Source: an uncultured Massilia sp.
GTDB lineage: Bacteria > Pseudomonadota > Gammaproteobacteria > Burkholderiales > Burkholderiaceae_D
Length of the DNA stretch: 56,808 bases
Assembly (NCBI GenBank): GCA_913777025.1
Contig: CAJYQM010000321.1
Coordinates: 1-56,808, forward strand
Direction: 5' to 3'
Shown: one piece after another, positions 36,138 through 47,061 of the stretch
Position numbering within the stretch: position 1 is the stretch's first letter
How the letters are laid out: each line of letters opens with the position of its first letter
Program-made: the position numbers and the translations under genes
Notes under the pieces: generated by a model
Databases searched by the model: none
What the model was told of the DNA's origin: nothing
What the model saw: the letters and a program-made list of their open reading frames with translations, nothing else

Positions 36138-37421
36138 ATGCTGATAAAAAGTCTCAAGGCCTGGCACAAGGAGAGCTGCCTCGGCCTGGTATTCGCGCTG
36201 CTGTCGCTGCTGCTGCTGTCCGGCTGCACCACGGTATGCCTCGAGCCGGAAGAATTGTGCGCGTCCAAGGGCGCAAACACAAGCCTGCATCCGCGCGTGA
36301 TCGAACGCAGCGCGCTGCCTGCGCCCGCGGCGGCGCCCGAAGCCGCGTCCGCGCCGGCACCGCGGCCCGATCCCACGGACGCCGTGCGCACCGCCCCGAT
36401 CACCCTGCCCCGCCAGGAAGCGGCGCCCGCGAACACGGTGCGCGTCGCCCTGCTGCTGCCGATGAATTCCGCATCCCTGGCCGGCGCCGCCGAATCGGTG
36501 CGCGCCGGCTTCATGGCCGGTGCCGCGCGCGACGGCGCCGGCTTCCAGGTCGACCTGGTCGCCACCGGCGACGATGTCGCCCAGACCCTGGCCGCCTACG
36601 ACGCTGCCAGCGCCTCGCACGACCTGGTGGTCGGCCCGCTGGCCCGCCCCGCCGTCAGCGCGCTGGCCAGCCGCGGCAGCGTGCCCAAGTCGACCATCGC
36701 CCTGAACCACCCGGAAACGCGCGGCGCCCTGCCGCGCGGCATGTGGGTGGCCGGCCTCTCCATCGAGGACGAGGCGCGGCAAGTGGCCGAATGGGCGGCG
36801 CGCGAGCATCCGAACGGCCGCGTGCTGATCCTGACCGGCAGCCCGGTCTGGGCCCAGCGCGCCGCCGATGCCTTCGATGCGCGCTGGAATGAACTCGGCC
36901 ACACCGGCCAGCGTTTCGCCCTGCCTTCCGCGGACGGCCGGGTCGATCCGGCCCTGCTCCAGGAATTGAAGGGCCGCCTGGACATCGATCCGCCCGCGCT
37001 GCTGTTCGCCGCGCTCGACGTGGCCGAGCTGCGCCAGGTGCGCACGCTGGCCGGCACGGCGCTGCCCGTGTATGGCGGCGCCACCATCAATCCGGGCCGC
37101 GCGCCGGGCTTGACGGTGCCCGAACTGGACGGCATCCAGGTGGTCGACGTGCCCTGGCTGGTGCAGCCCGACCACCCGGCCGTGATGGTCTACCCGCGCC
37201 TGGCCGATCCCGAACTGCCGCTCTACATGCACCGCCTGTACGCGCTCGGCATCGACGCCTTCCTGGTCGCGCGCGAACTGGCCATGCGCCCGGGCGCGCC
37301 CTTCCGCATCGATGGCGTCAGCGGCCGCCTGACGCTGGACGCCGGCGGCCAGCTGCGCCGCCGCGAAGCCCAGGCGGTCTACCGCGACGGCGGCTTCACG
37401 CCGGCGGACACGGGGCCCTGA
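36138..37421 (+). CDS. lpoA: LpoA-like penicillin-binding protein activator
   Basis: A 427-residue outer-membrane lipoprotein of the LppC/LpoA family, which stimulates PBP1A from the periplasm. The lipobox LSGC lies at about residues 27-30, followed by a Pro/Ala linker and a periplasmic-binding-protein-like domain (about 105-420; VRVALLLPMNSASLAGAAES, VVGPLARPAVSALAS). E. coli LpoA is about 680 residues with an N-terminal TPR domain; that domain is absent here, as in other betaproteobacterial forms. The start 36138 follows GGGGA. It heads a run with yraN. Confidence 0.87.
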   Translation: MLIKSLKAWHKESCLGLVFALLSLLLLSGCTTVCLEPEELCASKGANTSLHPRVIERSALPAPAAAPEAASAPAPRPDPTDAVRTAPITLPRQEAAPANTVRVALLLPMNSASLAGAAESVRAGFMAGAARDGAGFQVDLVATGDDVAQTLAAYDAASASHDLVVGPLARPAVSALASRGSVPKSTIALNHPETRGALPRGMWVAGLSIEDEARQVAEWAAREHPNGRVLILTGSPVWAQRAADAFDARWNELGHTGQRFALPSADGRVDPALLQELKGRLDIDPPALLFAALDVAELRQVRTLAGTALPVYGGATINPGRAPGLTVPELDGIQVVDVPWLVQPDHPAVMVYPRLADPELPLYMHRLYALGIDAFLVARELAMRPGAPFRIDGVSGRLTLDAGGQLRRREAQAVYRDGGFTPADTGP

Positions 37422-37422
37422 C

Positions 37423-37785
37423 ATGTGGCCGACCCGCCTCTCGCAAAAGCAGGAACAGGGTCGGCAGTGGGAAGAAATGGCGTGTGTGTATCTTCAACGT
37501 CACGGTTTGGCGCTGGTCGAAGCAAATTTCCGATGTAAGCTGGGCGAGATCGACTTGATCATGCGCGAAGGCGCGACCCTCGTGTTCGTCGAGGTGCGCC
37601 AGCGCGCCGCCGGTGCCCAAGTCTCGGCCGCCGCCAGCATCGGCCCGGCCAAGATCCGCCGCGTGGTGCGCGCCGCCCAGGTCTACCTGCAAGGCCTGCC
37701 GCGCACCCCGCCCTGCCGCATCGACGTGGTGGCGATCGACGGCGGGCGCGTCGAGTGGCTGAAAAACGCCATCGAAGCATACTGA
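37423..37785 (+). CDS. yraN: YraN family protein (UPF0102)
   Basis: A 120-residue protein of UPF0102, which has a restriction-endonuclease-like fold. Conserved segments are GRQWEEMACVYLQRHGLALV, NFRCKLGEIDLIMREGATLVFVEVRQR, with the Glu-Asp-Glu-x-Arg pattern of the presumed metal site, and PCRIDVVAID. It begins one base after the lpoA stop, indicating co-transcription. Its function is not established; roles in DNA processing have been suggested for the family. Confidence 0.9.
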   Translation: MWPTRLSQKQEQGRQWEEMACVYLQRHGLALVEANFRCKLGEIDLIMREGATLVFVEVRQRAAGAQVSAAASIGPAKIRRVVRAAQVYLQGLPRTPPCRIDVVAIDGGRVEWLKNAIEAY

Positions 37786-37830
37786 GGGCCCACCAGCTGC
37801 CAGCGTCTCGCATTCCTCTTGACAGGCTTT

Positions 37831-37858
37831 CAAGTGTAAGCAATTTTTGCAGCACTTG
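37831..37858. terminator. Nested hairpin between yraN and diaA
   Basis: Outer arms CAAGTG/CACTTG and inner arms GCAA/TTGC can fold into a bulged stem. It has no downstream T run, so attenuation or processing is as likely as termination. Confidence 0.35.
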
Positions 37859-37881
37859 ATCGTCCGCCGTTGCCACTGCAC

Positions 37882-39114
<1,233 letters not shown>

Positions 39115-39147
39115 TCCGACTGCACAGCAAGGACGAAGCGGCGGACC

Positions 39148-39153
39148 TATAAT
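39148..39153 (+). promoter_or_regulatory. Consensus -10 box for the tlpA-like gene
   Basis: TATAAT at 39148-39153 precedes the ATG at 39181 by 27 bases. The -35 region is weak. Confidence 0.4.
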
Positions 39154-39180
39154 GGCCTGTCGCTCACAGGGATCAGACCA

Positions 39181-39705
39181 ATGACCACTTCGGCTTCCCC
39201 TTACCGTTCCTGGATCAAACCGGCCGCCATCGGCGCGGTCGTGCTCGCCATCGCCGGCATCGGCTTCGCCACCTTCAGCCACCAGCAGCAGGCGCCGGAC
39301 GTCACGTTCATCGGCATCGACGGCCAGAAGATCAGCTCGCAGGACTTGCGCGGCAAGATCGTCATGATCAACTTCTGGGCCACCTCCTGCGCCACCTGCG
39401 TGAAGGAAATGCCGCAGATGGTCGACACCTACAACAAGTTCAAGGGCCAGGGCCTGGAATTCGTCGCCGTGGCGATGAGCTACGACCGCCCGGACTACGT
39501 GCTGAACTACGCCGAGACGCGCAAGCTGCCGTTCAAGGTCGCGCTCGATTCCGGCGGCGATCTGGCCAAGCAGTTCGGCGACGTCTCCATGACGCCGACC
39601 ACCTTTGTCATCGGCAAGGACGGCAAGATCCTCAAGCGCTACCTGGGCGAACCGGATTTCGCGTCCCTGCACGCCCTGCTGCAGAAATCCCTCGGCACCA
39701 CCTGA
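39181..39705 (+). CDS. TlpA-like membrane-anchored thioredoxin
   Basis: A 174-residue TlpA/ResA-type disulfide reductase of the periplasmic side. One N-terminal membrane anchor spans about residues 13-31 (KPAAIGAVVLAIAGIGFATF). The active site is the C70-A-T-C73 motif in FWATSCATCVKEMPQM, and the cis-Pro loop is MTPTTFVIGKDG near residue 138. Such proteins keep target cysteines reduced for cytochrome c maturation or similar tasks. No cytochrome genes are adjacent, so the partner is unknown. Confidence 0.88.
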   Translation: MTTSASPYRSWIKPAAIGAVVLAIAGIGFATFSHQQQAPDVTFIGIDGQKISSQDLRGKIVMINFWATSCATCVKEMPQMVDTYNKFKGQGLEFVAVAMSYDRPDYVLNYAETRKLPFKVALDSGGDLAKQFGDVSMTPTTFVIGKDGKILKRYLGEPDFASLHALLQKSLGTT

Positions 39706-39798
39706 ACCTGCCGCGGCATCCGGCGCACGCCTGACCTCCCGCAAGCCTGCCACGCTCGATTGCTCCAAGCTTGACGCGCTCGCTACAAGGAGATCCGA

Positions 39799-40434
39799 AT
39801 GCGCAAGCTGACCACCCATGTTTCCGGGCTCGCCTGCCTGCTGGCGGCGGGCTGTACCAGTGTCGATACCGGCCTGCGCAACACCGTGGTCCTGCACTAC
39901 CAGCACGTCGCCAACGTGCACCAGATCGTCTTCAGCGCGCCCCTCGAACTGCCTCGGCGCGCCCTGCCGGTACACACGGTGCTGCCGCTGGAATCGCAGG
40001 GTTTCTGGGCCGTGTTCGTCCTGTGCAGCCTGGACGCGACCGGCGCCAACGTGCCCAGCTTCTATTTCGACGTCGACCGCTTCCACGTGCGCTACGGCAA
40101 GCAGCGCATCGGCCCGCTGCGCCCCTACACGCTGCGCCTCGACGATACCGCCGACCTCAACAACCGCCACGAGACGCTCGCCGTCGCGCAAGTCATCGCC
40201 GGCGAGATCCAGGCCGGCCCGTCGAGCCAGGTATTCCGGCACGGCTATTATCCGCAGCTCGATTACCGCTTCGCGATCTACTTGCCGCGCGGCCTGCCCG
40301 ATTATTCTGGAGATCAATTGACCCTACGCTATGAAGGCGGCCAGACCATGGTGTTGGGCAATGGTTATCCGCCTTCCGACATCCCGGTGGCCGGTCTGGG
40401 CGGCCTCGGTATTGCGTCGCACTGTTTTCCTTGA
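39799..40434 (+). CDS. Uncharacterised lipoprotein
   Basis: A 211-residue predicted lipoprotein: the leader ends in LAAGC at about residues 15-19, so Cys19 would be lipidated. The rest appears rich in beta strands (VVLHYQHVANVHQIVFSAPL, FYFDVDRFHVRYGKQRIGPL) and belongs to no family I recognise. AAGGAG six bases upstream fixes the start. A GC-rich tandem repeat begins 14 bases after the stop. Its gene follows the TlpA-like gene by 93 bases. Confidence 0.65.
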   Translation: MRKLTTHVSGLACLLAAGCTSVDTGLRNTVVLHYQHVANVHQIVFSAPLELPRRALPVHTVLPLESQGFWAVFVLCSLDATGANVPSFYFDVDRFHVRYGKQRIGPLRPYTLRLDDTADLNNRHETLAVAQVIAGEIQAGPSSQVFRHGYYPQLDYRFAIYLPRGLPDYSGDQLTLRYEGGQTMVLGNGYPPSDIPVAGLGGLGIASHCFP

Positions 40435-40448
40435 GGCGGACGCCCCTC

Positions 40449-40495
40449 GCCCCTCGCCGGGCGCCCCTCGCCGGGTGCCCCTGGCCGGGCGCCCC
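40449..40495. repeat. 14-bp tandem repeat
   Basis: Three full copies of GCCCCT(C/G)GCCGGG(C/T) and a fourth partial copy lie between the lipoprotein gene and the 71-residue gene. Part of another copy precedes at 40442. Confidence 0.85.
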
Positions 40496-40549
40496 ATACC
40501 CGCACTTGGCGCTAAGCTATTGCCATCGATCCGAACAATGGAGGCAAGC

Positions 40550-40765
40550 ATGGATGCAGCGGACAACAGGATGACGGCGGAACAGGGCTACCAGGCCATG
40601 CTGGCCTTCCTGCAGCGCGAAGTGGAACTGACCGAATCGAGCGACCTGGCCGACCTGGTGAGCGAATACCGGCTCGGCGCCGACGGCCAGCCGGTGGACC
40701 CTGCGGTGTGGCATGGCTGGCTGGAAGCGGTCGGCAAGGTCGTGGGCGGCGGCAAGGCGGCTTGA
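40550..40765 (+). CDS. Small acidic protein, unknown
   Basis: A 71-residue acidic protein (MDAADNRMTAEQGYQAMLAF at the start) predicted to be mainly helical, with no recognised family. GGAGG stands five bases before the ATG at 40550, which favours this start over the ATG at 40538 and makes translation likely. The stop is two bases before the GTG start of the MgtC-like gene, so they probably share an mRNA. I see no signal peptide or catalytic motif. Confidence 0.55.
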   Translation: MDAADNRMTAEQGYQAMLAFLQREVELTESSDLADLVSEYRLGADGQPVDPAVWHGWLEAVGKVVGGGKAA

Positions 40766-40767
40766 GC

Positions 40768-41466
40768 GTGCTGCCCCACCTCGAACTCATCATGCGGCTG
40801 GGCCTGGCGGCGCTGCTGGGCGGCGCCATCGGCTTCGAGCGCGAGCGCCTGTCCTGGGCCGCCGGCTTGCGCACCCACATGCTGGTGTGCGTCGGTTCCT
40901 GCCTGTTCATGATCGTTTCGGCCTATGGCTTCATGGATGTGCTGGCGCACGAGCACGTCGGCCTGGATCCGTCGCGCGTCGCCGCCCAGGTCGTGTCCGG
41001 CATCGGCTTCCTCGGCGCCGGCTCGATCCTGTTACGCGGCGAAATCGTGCGCGGCCTGACCACCGCCGCCAGCCTGTGGACGGTGGCGGCGGTCGGCCTC
41101 GCGGCCGGCGGCGGCCTGTACGTGGCCGCCGTCTCGGCCACGATCCTGATCCTGATCATCCTGGCCGGCTTGAAACCGCTGGAACGCCGCTATTTCGCGA
41201 CCCGGCAAAAGCGTGAAGTGATCGTGTCCGCCGAACGCGGCAGCCTCACCTTGCCCGTGCTGGAAAAGGAACTGGGTCCGGTCACGGGCCGCATCAGCAC
41301 CTTCATCCTCCAGCATGCGGGCGAAGGGTCGATGACCGACGACGTCACCATTGCCTTTTCGCGCATGTCGGAAAACGAATTCCATTCCTTGCTGGAGGAA
41401 TTGCACCGCATTCCCGGCGTGCTCAAGCTGGACGTGAAAAGCGGGCTCGAACGGCGCGCGCGCTGA
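40768..41466 (+). CDS. MgtC/SapB family membrane protein
   Basis: A 232-residue MgtC/SapB-type inner-membrane protein. The N-terminal membrane domain (about 1-135) has LGLAALLGGAIGFERERLSW and SGIGFLGAGSILLRGEIVRG, the hallmark of the family. A soluble C-terminal domain with an ACT-like pattern follows (about 145-232). MgtC proteins modulate the F-ATPase and magnesium or phosphate homeostasis in some pathogens; others are uncharacterised. A GTG start at 40768 is chosen, just after the small acidic gene; an ATG at 40792 is the alternative. Confidence 0.87.
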   Translation: MLPHLELIMRLGLAALLGGAIGFERERLSWAAGLRTHMLVCVGSCLFMIVSAYGFMDVLAHEHVGLDPSRVAAQVVSGIGFLGAGSILLRGEIVRGLTTAASLWTVAAVGLAAGGGLYVAAVSATILILIILAGLKPLERRYFATRQKREVIVSAERGSLTLPVLEKELGPVTGRISTFILQHAGEGSMTDDVTIAFSRMSENEFHSLLEELHRIPGVLKLDVKSGLERRAR

Positions 41467-41483
41467 CTACCGGCGCCGCTCGA

Positions 41484-41502
41484 CCGCTGGATTGACCAGC
41501 GG
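41484..41502. terminator. Hairpin between convergent genes
   Basis: CCGCTGG-ATTGA-CCAGCGG is a perfect stem-loop in the 55-base gap between the convergent MgtC-like and helicase genes. There is no T tract. Confidence 0.4.
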
Positions 41503-41521
41503 CCTGCGCCCGGTGGTGGAC

Positions 41522-43507
41522 TTACCAGCGCCCCTTCTCTTTCTTCGACTGGCGCTTGCGCGCCGCCGCATTCTGCTGCTGCAGCAGGGCATCCACGCGT
41601 TCCGACGCTTCCCGCGCCAGTTGCTGGGCTTCCTCGATGCTGGGGAAGTAATCCGGCATGCGGTAGCCGAGCCAGGCATAGGCCGAGTACATGCGGCACG
41701 TGTCTTCGACTTCCTGCAGGTTCTGCCAGAACATTTCCTGCGGGTGAGGCTGGAGCTTGCAGACGCGTTTCTTGGCCAGCGATTGCGCCCAATGCGACCA
41801 CGCGCTTTCCAGCGTCGGCACCTTGGTCGAGATCGGCACCAGCGACATCGTGAACTTCTCGGCCACGCTCAGGTCGAGCGTATCGAGCCACTCGGCGCGC
41901 TCGTTCTGCTCCTCGGTAATGCGCGGATAGAAAAAGCCGTCCGGCACGTCGATGTTGTGGACAAAACGCTTCAGCAGTTTCACCAGCGAGGTCTCGCCGG
42001 TCACCGACGAGATCCTGTGCAATTGCTCGACGGATGGCGCCACCGCGAAGCCGCTGGCTTTCACGGGCGGAATCTTTTCCTTCATCAGGGCACGCATGAT
42101 CTCGTGGGTATCGTCGTCGTAGCCGGCCACGAAACCCTCTTCATGCACGCCGTAGCGCCCTGCCCGCCCGGCGATCTGCTTGGCCAGCGCCGCCGATATC
42201 TCTTCTTCCTCGTAGCCGTTGTACTTGACCGCCGTCGTCATCACGATGCGCTGGATCGGCATGTTCAAGCCCATGGCGATGGCGTCGGTGCCGACCACGA
42301 TGTCGGCCTGTCCTTCGCGGAAACGCTCGGCCTGGGCGCGGCGCACTTCCGGAGATAAATTGCCGTACACCGTGGCCACCGACAGCCCCATCTCGGTGAT
42401 CATGTCGCGCCACATCAGCACATTGCGCCGCGAAAAGGCGATGACGGCATCGCCGCGCCGCAGGTTGCGGATTTTACGGACCGCCGTCGGTTCCATCGAC
42501 AGCGGCGCCTTGCGTTTCAGCACATGCACTTCGAGCGGGCATTCCAGGCGCTCGGCCAGGGCCTCGATCGCGCGCCGCGCTTCCGGCGCGCCAACCAGGT
42601 AGACGACGGAAGCCGGTGCGCCGCACACGGCCGCGGTCCAGGCGGCGCCACGGTCGCGGTCGGCCAGCATCTGGATCTCGTCGATGACAGCGACCTCGAC
42701 CCGTGTCCTGGTGTCCAGCATCTCGACCGTGCTGGCGACGTGGGTCGCGTTGTCGGCCAGGCGGCGCTCTTCGCCGGTGACCAGGCTGACCGCCAGCGGC
42801 TCGCCGTCTTCCTTCACCACGCCCTGCAGGCGCTCGTAGTTTTCCAGCGCCAGCAGGCGCAGCGGCGCGAGATATACGCCGCTCCCGGCTTGCGCCAGGT
42901 GTTCCATCGCGCGGTGGGTCTTGCCGGAATTGGTGGGACCGAGCAGCGCGATGAAGCGGCGCGCCATCTTGCTGGCGACCTCGAAGGATTGCGGGTACTC
43001 GGCCAGGTTGATGCTTTCCTTGGTGCGCGCGGCGTGGCGCTCTTCCTGGTCGCGCTCGACTGCGTGTTCCAGGCGCTGCCGGATGCGCTCGAACACGTAC
43101 TCGGCCGGCTCGGACGTCTCCAGCTCTTCCAGCACGTGCAGGAACAGCATCGGATCGAAGCCGGCGTCCTCGCACTGGTCGGCGACCTCGCGCACGAATT
43201 CCTCGACTTCCTGGTTCAGGTCGTCCATGGCGTCGCGGGTGGCGCGTTCCTCGATCAGTTCGCGCCGTGCGCCGAGGTCCATCTTGCGCCATTTGCTCGA
43301 CTTGGCGAGCACGCCGCGCGCCGGCACCAGGCGGTACTCGACGTGCAGGCCGTCGACGCGCACCGCGCCCAGGAAGCGCAGGAAGACCCGGCCTTCCATC
43401 TTGACCAGCTCGGCGCCTTGCTCGGCCAGCTTCAGGTCGTGTTCGAGGAAGGCGTCGTCGTCGCCCAGGTTGGTGTCGGCATCGTCGTTGCTGCGGTATT
43501 GGTTCAT
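41522..43507 (-). CDS. Suv3-like ATP-dependent RNA helicase
   Basis: A 661-residue superfamily 2 helicase most like mitochondrial SUV3/SUPV3L1. Walker A is GPTNSGKT at 190-197, the DEIQ box at 276-279 (AVIDEIQML), and motif VI is QIAGRAGRYG at 444-453. APLRLLALENYERLQ and VGTDAIAMGLNMPIQRIV are also Suv3-like. The first ~180 residues are charged and specific to this group; the C terminus is Lys-rich. In mitochondria Suv3 unwinds RNA for degradation with PNPase. No nuclease gene is adjacent. The start at 43507 lacks a ribosome binding site and is preceded at once by a 27-base palindrome. Confidence 0.87.
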   Translation of the reverse strand: MNQYRSNDDADTNLGDDDAFLEHDLKLAEQGAELVKMEGRVFLRFLGAVRVDGLHVEYRLVPARGVLAKSSKWRKMDLGARRELIEERATRDAMDDLNQEVEEFVREVADQCEDAGFDPMLFLHVLEELETSEPAEYVFERIRQRLEHAVERDQEERHAARTKESINLAEYPQSFEVASKMARRFIALLGPTNSGKTHRAMEHLAQAGSGVYLAPLRLLALENYERLQGVVKEDGEPLAVSLVTGEERRLADNATHVASTVEMLDTRTRVEVAVIDEIQMLADRDRGAAWTAAVCGAPASVVYLVGAPEARRAIEALAERLECPLEVHVLKRKAPLSMEPTAVRKIRNLRRGDAVIAFSRRNVLMWRDMITEMGLSVATVYGNLSPEVRRAQAERFREGQADIVVGTDAIAMGLNMPIQRIVMTTAVKYNGYEEEEISAALAKQIAGRAGRYGVHEEGFVAGYDDDTHEIMRALMKEKIPPVKASGFAVAPSVEQLHRISSVTGETSLVKLLKRFVHNIDVPDGFFYPRITEEQNERAEWLDTLDLSVAEKFTMSLVPISTKVPTLESAWSHWAQSLAKKRVCKLQPHPQEMFWQNLQEVEDTCRMYSAYAWLGYRMPDYFPSIEEAQQLAREASERVDALLQQQNAAARKRQSKKEKGRW

Positions 43508-43510
43508 GGG

Positions 43511-43537
43511 GCTGCCAAGTGATATCACGTTGGCAGC
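43511..43537. promoter_or_regulatory. Near-perfect palindrome at the helicase start
   Basis: GCTGCCAA and TTGGCAGC outer arms enclose the perfect GTGATATCAC with one extra G. It ends three bases before the ATG. A candidate -10 TATAGT (minus strand, 43543-43538) abuts it, so the predicted transcription start falls inside it. Operator or leader hairpin; the rest of 43538-43685 shows nothing clear. Confidence 0.6.
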
Positions 43538-43685
43538 ACTATAGCGGATACGCCACCAGCCCGGCACGCGCACCACTGGCATCGATACGAGACTCCCGCC
43601 ACACGCTTTATGCTGGCCCAGCAGCAATCGTGGGCCCGATTGCACACGGTTGAACTTGACCCGGGTCAAGATTCGCAAAACACGC

Positions 43686-44741
43686 TCAGAACTGCGTTTC
43701 CAAGGTGCCCGAAGCGCTGCCGTCGTAGCCCGGCAGGCCGCTCAGCACGTCGCGGAAGGCTGGGCTGGCCATGGCCTCGCGCGCCGCCCGCAGCAGCGGC
43801 GTGTCCAGGGCCGCCCGGTCGCAGGCCAGGAAGTAGCGCTCGCGGCAGACCGGGATGAAATCGAGGTCGAAGCGCCGCGCCGCCGTCTCGACGCCGAAGC
43901 TGACGTCGGCCATGCCGCTGGCCACGTAGGCGGCCACCGCCGCATGGGTGAATTCGGCGCTGTCGAAGCCGGCGATGCGGGACGGGTCGAGCGCGCGGTC
44001 GGCCAGCAGCAGCTCCAGCAGCACGCGCGTGCCGGATCCGTGCTGGCGGTTCACGAAGCGCAGGCCGGGGCGCGCCAGGTCGTCCAGGCCGGTCACCCGC
44101 TTCGGGTTGCCCCTGGCGACGAACAGGCCCTGCTGGCGGTAGGCCAGGTGCAGGAAGGCGTGGCGCGCGGGGTCCAGCCACTGGCGGTGCGCGGCGGCGG
44201 CGGCCGCTTCGAATTTGCCGAGCGGGAGGTGGAAACCGGCCAGGTCGCATTCGCCGCGCGCCAGGGCGGCCACGGCCTCGGTGCTGCCACGGTAGTTGAT
44301 GTCCACGGTGACGCCCTGCTCGCCCAGGCGCGCAACCAGCGCCGCCACGGCGAAGCCATGCGAGGCGGTCAGGCGCAGCACCTGGGCGTCCGCCGCCAGC
44401 ACCCGCGCCAGTTCCTGCTGCAGCTCGGAGGCCAGGCTGTCCAGCAAGGGCGTCAGGCGCGCGCTGATGCGGCGGTCGGCCCAGATCAGCTTTTCCGCCA
44501 GCGGCGACAGCAGCGTGCCCTGCCCGCGCACCTTGTGCACCAGCTGGGCGCCGAACTGTGCGCTGAACTGTTCCAGCAAACCCCAGGCGTGGCGGTAGGA
44601 CATGCCGCATGCGGACGCCGCCTTGCTGATGCTGCCGGTCTGGCTCACGGCGGTCAGCAGCGACAGCAGCGCGGGCAGCAGGGTGGGCGTGCCGCGGGCA
44701 TCGCGCAGGATCCAGTCAGGGCGTATCTCGACCTTCAGCAT
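43686..44741 (-). CDS. One-component regulator: ModE/LysR-like HTH plus binding-protein domain
   Basis: A 351-residue regulator. The N-terminal winged helix (about 1-100) resembles ModE and LysR (LLTAVSQTGSISKAASACGM, SYRHAWGLLEQ). The rest is a periplasmic-binding-protein-like effector domain (RQHGSGTRVLLELLLADRAL, FGVETAARRFDLDFIPVCRE) of the type related to molybdate or substrate binding. The ATG at 44741 is preferred to 44747, because GAGG would then be seven bases upstream. It diverges from the formate dehydrogenase operon and probably controls it, with formate or molybdate as a plausible effector. Confidence 0.82.
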   Translation of the reverse strand: MLKVEIRPDWILRDARGTPTLLPALLSLLTAVSQTGSISKAASACGMSYRHAWGLLEQFSAQFGAQLVHKVRGQGTLLSPLAEKLIWADRRISARLTPLLDSLASELQQELARVLAADAQVLRLTASHGFAVAALVARLGEQGVTVDINYRGSTEAVAALARGECDLAGFHLPLGKFEAAAAAAHRQWLDPARHAFLHLAYRQQGLFVARGNPKRVTGLDDLARPGLRFVNRQHGSGTRVLLELLLADRALDPSRIAGFDSAEFTHAAVAAYVASGMADVSFGVETAARRFDLDFIPVCRERYFLACDRAALDTPLLRAAREAMASPAFRDVLSGLPGYDGSASGTLETQF

Positions 44742-44884
44742 ATGCATACCTCGAAAAACCTACTGCGCGTTGCCCGCATGGTTTGCGATGCTCCGCTGCG
44801 GCGGACCGACTGTACTTTCGTACAGTTGCGCTTCTCAACCACGCGGGCTGCCGCTCGCGACGGTTTTTCAAGGCGCGCATATGC
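44738..44884. repeat. Long imperfect palindrome in the fds control region
   Basis: Terminal 23-base arms 44738-44760 and 44862-44884 match at 19 of 23 positions when one is reversed (shared GCATATGC and GAAAAACC). Further inside, GCCCGCATGGTT pairs with a reversed GCCCGCGTGGTT. At the centre ACTGTAC-TTTC-GTACAGT (44809-44826) is perfect. The left end includes the regulator start codon. It could be a decayed miniature element or an extended operator. Confidence 0.6.
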
Positions 44885-44908
44885 AAATCATTTCCTATTG
44901 ATTCAGAA

Positions 44909-44937
44909 TTTTGCGGGTGCTAGGCTGGATTTATAAC
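44909..44937 (+). promoter_or_regulatory. Candidate promoter of fdsG
   Basis: TTTTGC at 44909-44914 and TATAAC at 44932-44937 are spaced by 17 bases, about 70 bases before the fdsG ATG. A small palindrome ATTC-A-GAAT (44901-44909) overlaps the -35 side. Confidence 0.35.
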
Positions 44938-45004
44938 ATCAAACCGGTCCCGCATATGCTGCGCCGAACATAAGCGAAGAGCAGCGGGCGCACATGGAGA
45001 CGCC

Positions 45005-45501
45005 ATGCACACACCGCCCGACCCGGCCATGGAAGCCACCCGCGTGGCCGAGATCCTGGCCCGCCACGCCCCGCGCCAGGATCAATTGCTGCCGCTGCTG
45101 CACGCGCTGCAGGACAGCCTCGGCTACATCCCGCCCGGCCAGGTGCCGGTCATCGCGCAGCATGTCAACCTGTCGCGCGCCGAGGTGCATGGCGTGATCA
45201 CCTTCTACCACCACTTCCGCAGCGCGCCGCCGGCACGCTGCACGGTGCAGCTGTGCCGTGCCGAAGCCTGCCAGAGCATGGGCGCCGAGCGCCTGCTGGC
45301 GCATGCGCAGCAGGCGCTCGGCTGCGGCCTGCACGGGCGCAGCGCGGACGGACAGTTCGCGCTCGAACCCGTGTACTGCCTGGGCCAGTGCGCCAGCGCG
45401 CCCGCGATGATGATCGACGCGTCCGTGTTCGCGCGGGTGACGCCGGCGCGCTTCGATGCGCTGCTCGGCACCCTGTGCGAGACCACCGCCGCGGAGGCCG
45501 C

Positions 45502-45505
<4 letters not shown>
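45005..45505 (+). CDS. fdsG: NAD-dependent formate dehydrogenase gamma subunit (NuoE-like)
   Basis: A 166-residue thioredoxin-fold [2Fe-2S] subunit related to NuoE. The four cluster cysteines are visible as C79/C84 (RCTVQLC) and C125/C129 (VYCLGQC). HVNLSRAEVHGVITFYHHF is typical of the family. GGAG is five bases before the ATG. The stop overlaps the fdsB start in ATGA. In the soluble FdsABG complex this subunit relays electrons near the NAD site. Confidence 0.92.
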
Positions 45506-47052
<1,547 letters not shown>

Positions 47053-47061
47053 GAGAACACG

